From: Brachyhypopomus gauderio
Lineage: Eukaryota; Chordata; Actinopteri; Gymnotiformes; Hypopomidae
Reading direction: 5' to 3'
NCBI RefSeq assembly: GCF_052324685.1
Contig: NC_135222.1
Location: forward strand, 7,107,414-7,171,413
Length of the DNA stretch: 64,000 bases
Shown here: piece by piece, positions 55,377-64,000 of the stretch
Numbering within the stretch: the first letter of the stretch is position 1
Layout of the letters: each line of letters starts with the position of its first letter
Notes under the pieces: generated by a model
What the model saw: the letters and a program-made list of their open reading frames with translations, nothing else
The model's database searches: none
Told to the model about the DNA's origin: nothing
Translations under genes and position numbers: made by a program

Positions 55377-56674
55377 GAACGGCGGAGGAACAAAGGTGCG
55401 GTCACTTCCGCAACGGCGTGACTCACTGAAAATGTACAGAAAAAGTCCCTCATCACATCTAATCCCCCGTCTTTGGATCTGAATCAGGTATTTCTCCGGT
55501 GCACAGTCAACCAACCAGACTCCTTTTCTTTGTCTTTCGTCTGGCTCGTGTAGCGAGCGCTGGGATGGAGAGCGAGTCGTGAGGTCTGACCCCACACCAC
55601 CCCTCTTGCATTTGACTGCGCTGACGTTAACATCTCGAGTGTTAACCCGCCACTCTCCTCTCCCCCTGCCCCTCCCTCATGCACAGCTTTCAACAAGGTT
55701 TGTTTTCAGCCTGTGATAAATATGTAAAAAAAAAATTATTATAATAATAATCTAGTCATCATTGTCGTCACTTATAGGCCTGTGTCTTGTAAAGGATTTC
55801 ATTCATAAGCCGGATAGAAAACGTCTTGAACTGGTTATGCACTTTATTGTAATCTCAGTGGGCAGACAGGACAATGAGCATGACAAGGCAGCATCCAGTT
55901 CTTCCAAATTGGACATGATAACAGCACAATAGCATGTTAGAGGTCACAAGATTTGGGACCACAGACTTTCTTTGCTGGCTATGTAATAGTACAAACTGGT
56001 TCAACGAGCAAACGTCAATACTGAATGATGCATATTTGAAGGTGTAGAACTGCCTTCCTCCTCATTGTGATAGCGATTTGTCATTACGTACAGAGCTTTA
56101 CCTAAAGAAAGCACATCATAACAGTTTTTAAATGGCGATCGGTTCTGAAAGCATTCTTTTTCCAGTTATTTGTGGCACATGAAAACCTGAAAATATGCAT
56201 TAATCATTTAACTGATAACATTTAACTTGTGTGTGGAATTCTAAATGAAATCTAAACGTGTATTCCTCTCATTTGTATTGAACACCCTTGTACAGTTCAT
56301 GGTTTTTCTTTATTCAATGTGTATATTTCCTCTCACTATTTAACGCCATTGCTTTAGCAATACACTATATAAAAGCACTTTTAGAATCTTGAGCACATTA
56401 AAAACATTGAAAATGAACCTTTACAAAACGTTTTTGTCGAAACACTCTGCGTTTACAGTTTTAAAGCAGGTACAGTGTTTATCTAATAATATTATGTGAA
56501 GGACCAGAGAAACAAAATAAAGAAGCACAAACATGTGGTGTAAACAAACCTCTGTTGTCTTCGTCTGTGGTATTGGAATGCTCCTTTGAATGTGCTTGTT
56601 CTGTGATGCACTAAATGAACAAATGAAAAAACGCTTGTTACGAAACTGGTGAGTTGAATATATATTTCTAATCA

Positions 56675-56733
<59 letters not shown>

Positions 56734-57365
56734 TACAGAGGAGTGTCTACAGATACAGTAGTATGTGAGTATGCATATTCTTCTCTAAGCTTCTCTTCTT
56801 CTGTGGAGCATTTTTGACATTATGTTTTCCTGCTTGGCTGTTGTCCAGACACATTTTATAGATGCAGAACCACATTTGCACATATTTCACAAGTGTCGTG
56901 AAACTGAATGACTTAAACCAGTGTTAAGCATCTAAGAACAAGGAGATGTCCCAGTGCAGGGACGGGGGTCTGCCTGCCCAAACCCTCAACGTGTTTACTA
57001 CCCTCTATTATCTTTTGCGTCTTTAAAGAGTCACTTGTGAAATATATCAGCTATAAAAATAACATTTTGACATTACAAACGGTGAACGGAAGTAATAAAG
57101 ACTATTTTATTTAAATATTGCCATCTAGTGGAGGAAAGTGTAGTTGCCCAAGACTACAAATGTTGACTCTTGCACAGCTGTTAATTCTTTATGTTGATTC
57201 ATTTTTTTCAGGAAGATCATACAGACAAAGAAGAAGAATTATATTTTTTAAAGATGCTACTGGTATATATTTGATATCCCAACACTAGAATAACCAAGAC
57301 ACGAATTGTGTGGAAATTATGCGTAATCGCGACAATCACACCTCCGTGAGACTGCTGTTCATCTC
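55377..57365 (+). other. diras1 3' UTR and flank
   Basis: Probably a long 3' UTR. A plus-strand AATAAA near 56514 is one candidate end. A (TTA)n microsatellite lies at 56677-56731. I see no other gene. Confidence 0.45.
56677..56731. repeat. (TTA)n microsatellite
   Basis: About 18 perfect TTA units. Confidence 0.97.
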
Positions 57366-57369
57366 GTTC

Positions 57370-58000
57370 CAACACCACAGGCATTAGTATGGAGTGAGGC
57401 TCCACGTCCGTCTACATGCCGGACAAGGTCCACGTCCACTCTTCAGGAAGGCCTTCCACAGAATTTCAGAGTGTGTCTGTGGGAATTCAATGCTTTTTCA
57501 CTTAAAACAACATTTTTGAGGTCAGGCACTGATGTTGGACGATAGGAACTTGCTCACAAACAACGTTCCAGTTCATCCCAAAGGTGTTCAGAGGAGTTGC
57601 GGTTAGGGCTGGGTGCTGGCTACTGGAGTTCTTCAACACCAAACTTGTTAAATTACGACTTTACAGATGCAGCTTTGTGCACAGGAGCACGGTCACACAC
57701 ACATACTGAACAGGAAATGGCCCTCCCCAAACCGCTATAGAATTGTATACAATGTCTTTATATGCTGTAGCATTAACATTACCCTTCACTGGGCCTCAGC
57801 AGCCTAGCCCAAACCCTGGAAACCAGCATGGCCATTAACTACTATGCCAGACGTTACTGGTGGCACTATGAAACTTCTCCTGATATTCACGAAGACCCAG
57901 AAACACTGCCAGATAACGTTATTCATCGCATGTTCCAGTGGTGGTCTGTTATACACATATACTTTAGTGGGTTAATAATATATGTAGCAACTTACAATCG
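57370..58000 (-). mobile_element. Old Tc1-like transposon relic
   Basis: Read on the minus strand, this resembles a second Tc1/IS630 family of fish. A decayed DD34E region lies at 57575-57605 (remnant of PxxNxxEHLWDE), and upstream transposase sequence continues to about 58 kb with deletions. The plus strand shows words typical of that family, such as GGTCAGGCACTGATGTTGGA near 57520 and CATCCCAAAGGTGTTC near 57575. It has many stops and no clear termini. Confidence 0.7.
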
Positions 58001-59057
58001 CATTCTCAGGCTCATCATACATGTGGATTAATTGCGTATGTGCCATTTTTCACCAGTGAGGGGCAGTATTGCTTCATGGATTTTAATCAATTGCCATCAG
58101 AGTCATGTCATTTTGGCCCTTCTGTCATTCGAAATTTGGATAACATTTATTATAAATAACATGAATTCAATTAACTAGCAAAAACTAAAAGTAAGAAAAT
58201 GTGTTTTCTTTTAAAAATCAAAGACAACCGACCAAGCAAAAATAAAAAAGTACAACCATCAACAACAAAACATGGTTCCTAACACTGCCACAATGTTGCT
58301 ATGGATTTATTTGGGGAAGGTGTTTGGAAATCATTCCATTTGGCCAAATCATTTAAGTGGTTTCATGAAGCTTTTTGGCCAGTATGAAAAGCTTTTTAAT
58401 TAAAGCTTGTTAGCATATGTTTGCATGACTGGGGCACTTGAGACTCATCCCAAGCTGACCATAGATAAGCTGTGAATGTATCTTTAGAAATAAGTGATAT
58501 AAGTGTACCTTTGCAAACCACTGGTTACACGACACCTCAACATGTTATACGGATAGTAGTATAGGTAAATGTGTGTGTTCATTTTGTTTAACATTTCATG
58601 CTAATTTTATGATAACCGACTCGATTTACATTATTAAAATTCACAACCTGACCTCTTCCTCAAAATCATACAGCCATTTTAATCCAATCATACTTCTGTT
58701 TCCGTAACTGCGCCCGCACCACTTCCTGGTCACGTATGATACTGGACACGTGAAGGTTTGTAATGCTGGTGCAATAACTCCACTAGAACTCCACTAAAAC
58801 TCTGGCCCTAGAACTCCACTAAACCGCTATGGCTTTGTACAAGTGCAGGAGTTCTCTGTCAGATGTGTCTGTTCTCCTGACAGCTCAGCTAGATCACCAT
58901 CTACATCTACCTTCCTCTACTGTGTGTTCCCTTAGCAAAAATAAGTTTATTCAAGTGTACTATGATTATACTAATTTTTTAATTAACTAGAAATGTTCCA
59001 ATTTAGTCCGTAAAAGTATTAAATTGGTATACTTTCTAGTCCACTTAACGTATATGG

Positions 59058-59060
<3 letters not shown>
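58001..59060. other. Intergenic AT-rich sequence
   Basis: I see no exon, RNA gene or clear mobile element here. Confidence 0.4.

Positions 59061-59061
<1 letters not shown>

Positions 59062-59140
<79 letters not shown>
59062..59140. repeat. (AT)n microsatellite
   Basis: About 40 AT units, giving a spurious Tyr/Ile frame. Confidence 0.97.
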
Positions 59141-59142
<2 letters not shown>

Positions 59143-61009
59143 TTGCTATACTTATACTGAAGTATACTTAATAAAATTAACTTTATACTACCTTTTGCTA
59201 AGGGTTGTCATATCAGCACAAGAAGGAATAATGGCAAAATGGTACAAAAAGGTTTCCTTACTTACAAATATTGTACAATATAGCATTTAAAATTAATTAA
59301 TAAACAGGCCTACTCTAACATCATTATACTATTAATAAAAATGTAAACATCATGATGTTTTGTAGTAGCACCAATTTGTGGGTTGACATTTTATGCAGAG
59401 CAAATTGCATTCAAAAATCAAAGCCTGGCTGATTTTAATTTATTTTGATTGATTTTAGTGCTCTGGCAACTTTGTTGTTAGAGCCTATTACAGTATTATG
59501 AAATTTTGAGTATACCTTTTATACCTTAAGACTAGATTGAAAAGTTGTTTGCAGGAAAACTATCTTTTAGAGCACTTCCTTTCTTTATGCAAATCCTTGT
59601 TTTTTGCACTGAAACTAGACATTCCCCTGACCGCACTTTGAGCTTAACTGGTCCAGTCAGATCTGTGGCTTGTCCTAACCTGCTTGATCAAATGCAGTCC
59701 AGTTGGAACCAGAGACCGTATGGACGGCACGTCGCCGTTGACTCCCATTGAAAATTTTTGAAGCTACCAAGATGGCTGTCATGGACTCTGCCATCTTGGA
59801 TGCGCTTACCTACACAAAGGAGGAATCTTGTGAATCGGCATTTGGATCAAGTTACTCAAGTTACAGAAAAAAAAATCCAAACTCAACCAGATGGTCTTTT
59901 AGAAATAAGCCACCTAGCTAACTACTACTGAACAAAGATGTTGTTTCACTTAAAAAATGTAAAAATGAAAAAAAAAAAAAAAAAAAAACACAAAAAACTA
60001 TTGGCTAACAGAGCCAAATACAAAAAGCACGGTTAGTTTGATGAGGTTTAATGTGAATGACTTCAACTATATATACATAATTGTATGTGTAGGCTATACC
60101 GTATATATATAGGCCTACTAGTGGTGGGCCGTTAACGGCGTTAACGACACATGTGACTATGGTGTTCACAGTAGTGGCTACTTGTCCTAAACTAAATCAA
60201 CTGTAGCCACTTGCCTGGGTAGAAATGTAATTAACGTGCATCCAGCACCAACAACTTCAAAAATCCAAACCCCTGTTGGATTCCGACAACGATGATGTAA
60301 AAGACTTGCAGCCCAACTATTTACTGAATACAGTGAAGTTAAACCCCAATATTATTTGAACCAAGAGACTGCAGACTAATAGTGCAGTACATTCAGAGCA
60401 CGAACAATACCACCAACTTAACAACTGCGCCTCATGCTTTAGATGAGCTACTTTCGAGCGCTTGGCGCATGCGTTATGGGGCACCACCGTCTGTGCTTCT
60501 TACGTTTTTTCCCCGCTGTGGCTATATAACGCCTGACTCGTGTCACCTGACTTACTACCCGATACATAGCGCCCTCTCGTGGTTCACAAAATAATTCTAC
60601 ATACATAAACGAATTTAATATGGCTCCTGCAGACACTTTTATTAGATAAATAAATAAAGAAACCGAATGTTTTGTTATTCTTCAGAAACTTGGAACTTGC
60701 TGCATCAGAACACAATTTTCTTGCTGAAGGTAAAGTTCATTTTGTAAATGTTCTTTGGAAGATTTCTATATATTTTTCTTAAATTGCTTTGCTATACCCT
60801 TATTTCTACTACCTTACATGGTATTCAGTAACTACTGCAGACCACGTTCGTGTCACAGTGACTAAGTGAAAGTCTAAAGAGGCTCGTGCTGTTTCTGTTT
60901 GCTCTCTCGCTGCACTCTGATCCAAAGCTAAACGGGCCAGGCGACACACGTAGAACATTACATGAGCAAGACGTGCAGAAGGTTTCTGTTAGAGGGGAAC
61001 ATAAACACA

Positions 61010-61056
<47 letters not shown>

Positions 61057-61600
61057 CTTCCCTCGGCACATTACCTCTATCAAGCATGTGTGAGCACAAA
61101 CACGAGAGGTATGGTTTATTTACTCGTGGCAGCGTAATTGTATTTTGCTTTACATATCACTTACCTTCTCGTGCAATGTTCTGTGCAAGTGATTTGAAGG
61201 CTGGCCAGACAGACAAATGCTTCAGCTCCTCTGAGGGTAGCGATGTAGATCAAATGTTTACCCTCTTTTAGTCACTTCGACGCACAATGGCAGACATATC
61301 CGATCATTAATTAAGCGATGCGCGGTCAGCTACTTTTCACTTTTTTGTTTGTTTCCTTGCATTTTAACTGTAGACTGGAACAGTGAATGAAACCAACAAT
61401 GGTGTCTAATAGTACCTTTATTTAGATTTCCTGAAGCAAAATTATCATAAGATCATAAGATATTTGACAGAGTTCCAAAGATCCTTTTTTATACTACAGG
61501 CAAAAGAGTTTAAGCTGTAAGGACAACGTGATATTGCTCAGTGACCCCACAGTACAGACTTCACACCACGAATCATCAAACGCAAGTGAACAATATTAGG
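59141..61600. other. Intergenic sequence with repeat fragments
   Basis: No gene is supported. A fragment at about 60119-60165 (GGTGGGCCGTTAACGGCGTT) resembles one end of a fish hAT-type repeat, with no partner terminus found. A (CA)n tract lies at 61005-61053. An A-rich run is at 59970-59990. Confidence 0.35.
61005..61053. repeat. (CA)n microsatellite
   Basis: About 24 CA units. Confidence 0.96.
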
Positions 61601-62010
61601 CATGTCGTTCAGCGTCACCAATGCCTTCATCTGTGGCGCGTGGCTGTCATTGTGCTGCGGATTACGCCACGCGCGCTGCAGCAGCGCTCATGCATTGGGA
61701 CGTTAGTTCTGTTCACTGCTGAAGGCGTGAGCACTCTCTGCTGGGCCGATTTGCGTCCTTTCTCTTGGCGTCGGCCTCTCACTCACTCTGCGTCATCCGC
61801 ATGCTTTCCTGCTGAGCACTCCCTACCGTGAAGTCATTCCGTTTCGCTCCGCTCCAAGCCCGGGTGGGCGCGACAATGCGGCCGGGTACCAGCTGCCATG
61901 CACCTAGCCGCCGTGGAGCTGCGGTCCCTGCCAGGTCGCGCTCTTTGGCCGCCGATCTGAGTTGCAGTTTCCAGTTTACATGTATTTGGCAGGGACAAGG
62001 ACCAGCTGTC
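61600..62010. promoter_or_regulatory. CpG-rich patch, possible promoter of a gene beyond the window
   Basis: GC and CpG content rise sharply against the AT-rich surroundings (for example GCCACGCGCGCTGCAGC near 61666 and GCGGCCGGGTACC near 61877). No coding exon can be supported. A promoter or non-coding first exon of a neighbour is possible. Confidence 0.25.
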
Positions 62011-62070
62011 CTGCTTTGTCATGCTGTTTTTAGCCTTCATCATCATGCTCGAAGTCGTGCATGATATATC

Positions 62071-62072
<2 letters not shown>

Positions 62073-62130
<58 letters not shown>

Positions 62131-62163
62131 TGCATTTTATGATATATGATATATGATATATCC

Positions 62164-62251
<88 letters not shown>
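62073..62251. repeat. Paired (AT)n tracts around a short palindromic spacer
   Basis: (AT)n at 62073-62128 and 62167-62251, separated by ATCATGCATTTTATGATATA-like sequence. Both tracts and the spacer are self-complementary. Confidence 0.95.
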
Positions 62252-62254
<3 letters not shown>

Positions 62255-63919
62255 ACACAACACATACTGGATATGGGATGCATCATCTACGACTTCGGCA
62301 ATAATCCTTGAGGTGATTAATGGTGTAATGGGTGCCTTTGCCACGTGCGTGTATAGACATGCATGTGTGTGGACTGCACGTTGCTCTGGAGCGCTCGACC
62401 CTGAAGGTAATCCTGTGCCCCAATTTGCTTGCATGACCATGTGACTAACCAGAACCTGGATGTTTCCTGTTAACTATTACGTGAGCTTCGAGTGATCCTT
62501 AATCTCAGGGTGTTGTCTACAAAGGTCCCCCTCCCCTCACCATTTCAAATAAACGTGATATGAAATGAGACTCAATAAATCAGTGCATTTGACCACTAGA
62601 TGTGAGCCAATGTGGAAACTCCCGACTCCCAGAACGGCGTGTCCCTCTTGCGCACGTTATTTCGGTTAATATTGCAGCGTGTGAATAACTGATTTGTATG
62701 AGTGTGAATACCTGGTTAGTATACTCGTGTTTTTTTTTCTTTTGTGATCAGTGCGTTTAAAGTGCGCCTTTGAGGTGTGCCTGCTCACTAGCTCCTCCCA
62801 AGTTTTCTTATGTGGGCGTGGTTCCGTTTTTGTTTATTGATATCGCACTTCTTAAAAAGTGCATTGTTAACAGAGATTACTTTTGTGTTCTTTTTCCATA
62901 CGCATAATCTAATATTAATATAGGGGTGCATCAAAACATCATGGAGCTGCCATGTCTATGTTAAATAATGCTGATGTTGGTTCGTGTACTGACCGGTAAT
63001 CATGTGATGTGTTTTTCCCGCGGGGGAGTTGTGGACGTCATAGGAGTAATGATAAGTCATCGCTCTATTAAAATTCATGTCCTCTGACATGCATGCTAAG
63101 AATGCTCACTCCCAGAATGCATTGGACCCAAATCCTATGTTAAGGAGAGAGTCAGGGGGAAAATGTTTGTGCATAACAACTAACATTTCCCACTGTATAA
63201 AACTCATATCTTCCTTCCTTTAAATCTTCAAATTTAAAATAGGACTATGTGCAGTGCCTGTGTAGTTAACCATGAAACAATGCCCTGGCTTTCAGCCTTG
63301 AAGTTTAAGGAATGTTCATTTGAATGTTCCATTGTACTGTCAAATCACTCAACTCGTATGTCTGACAAAAGGTTAATTTGTCTGGCTCTTTCCTGGTTGA
63401 TGGAAATTCTTTTAGAAAGTGATCCACTCGTGGTAGAATATGCACAACCGGCAACCTGGGTCCCATTATCAGTTGTTATCTGTGCTGTACAGATGTTCGC
63501 TAAGGACAAACGTGGCAAGCCAAAAGAACAAACACTGGACACACACGGGCCCCACCAGAACACAAGGGTGGGCCTGGAAAAACCTTATTTACTCCACAAT
63601 CTTTCCCCACAAAGGGATTCTCGCCACAGAGGAAACCCCATCTATGCCTGTTGATCCTGGGCAGGAGGTCCCGTTGTTCTTTCCCCCCACCATCGTTATG
63701 ACACGTGCAGACAGGGTGTGGAACAAACCAGTGCCTGGCGGCCTGGACCCACTGGAGCCACAGCTGGAGTCTGAGCTGGCCGCTGGCCCAACGTGACTCT
63801 GCAAGCAGCAGCCCCCCCCCCCCCCCCCCCCGTATAGTGAAATACATCTACTATACAGTTCCCCCAGTTGTCAACATGAAGCATGCGCGCATACATAAAT
63901 TCATACGCACACATATGTA
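62252..63919. other. Intergenic sequence
   Basis: No gene is supported. Unrelated ORFs of up to 135 codons at 63247-63654 show no domain or splice context. A poly-C run of about 20 lies at 63812-63831. Confidence 0.35.
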
Positions 63920-64000
63920 CACACAGGCCACTTTATTGGGTAGTCCATGCTAGTACTGGGTTTGACTTCCTTTTGCCTTCAGAACTTCCTTAATTATTTG
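63920..64000 (-). mobile_element. Tc1-like transposon, cut by the right edge
   Basis: The sequence CACACAGGCCACTTTATTGG follows a TA at 63918-63919. It continues like the reverse complement of the right end of the element at 34416-35561 (TAGTACTGGGTTTGACTTCC against the other copy's GGTCCAACCCAGTACTAG). It is therefore the same family in the opposite orientation. Only its terminal 81 bases are in the window. Confidence 0.85.

Noticed and set aside
54747-55595. 282-codon ORF antisense to diras1
   Set aside because: It is the complement of a GC3-rich coding exon. It has no domain, and the sense strand is clearly diras1.
60119-60300. Possible hAT-type element start
   Set aside because: Only one terminus-like word is visible, with no partner end or target duplication, so it is noted but not called as an element.
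62030-62440. Tyr/Ile-repeat ORFs
   Set aside because: They are translations of the (AT)n tracts.
63247-63654. 135-codon ORF near the right end
   Set aside because: No domain, no splice context, and next to repeat DNA. Probably chance.

Overview
The window is nuclear DNA from a ray-finned (teleost) fish. The evidence is vertebrate genes with many short exons, fish-type Tc1 and hAT transposons, an RTE-type LINE relic, and many micro- and minisatellites. Nothing in it looks bacterial, plasmid or phage. The species cannot be named from sequence alone.

Layout, left to right: the 3' part of thop1 (+, cut by the left edge); a complete 19-exon nwd1 (+); a TspanC8-type tetraspanin (-), convergent with nwd1; reep6 (+); a c19orf25/UPF0449 homologue (+); apc2 (-), 14 coding exons plus a likely distant non-coding first exon; a repeat-rich gap of about 14 kb; diras1 (+, single coding exon); and about 8.6 kb of AT-rich, repeat-filled sequence with no gene I can support. 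From memory of human gene order, thop1/diras1 and apc2/c19orf25/reep6 are two nearby clusters of 19p13.3. Here they are interleaved, with nwd1 and a tetraspanin added.

The genes do not form one pathway. thop1 degrades cytosolic peptides. nwd1 encodes a STAND-type NACHT-WD40 NTPase with a DUF4062-like N-terminus and a C-terminal CAAX-like box. The tetraspanin resembles ADAM10-regulating TspanC8 proteins. reep6 shapes ER membranes, apc2 works in Wnt and microtubule control, and diras1 is a slow-hydrolysing Ras-like GTPase. Coding exons were joined by reading frame, splice sites and remembered family sequence. All six spliced models keep frame through every junction.

Mobile DNA sits mostly in introns and flanks: two hAT-type elements with exact 8-bp target duplications (297 bp in thop1, 861 bp in nwd1), a third hAT-like MITE and an RTE relic in reep6, a dead Tc1 copy in an apc2 intron, a second copy of that Tc1 family cut by the right edge, and an older Tc1 relic near 57.4-58 kb. 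I found no clear novel system. The best leads are four apparent GC-AG introns in this small gene set, a lone Cys-rich ORF with an upstream CRE, and minisatellites that mimic long ORFs.
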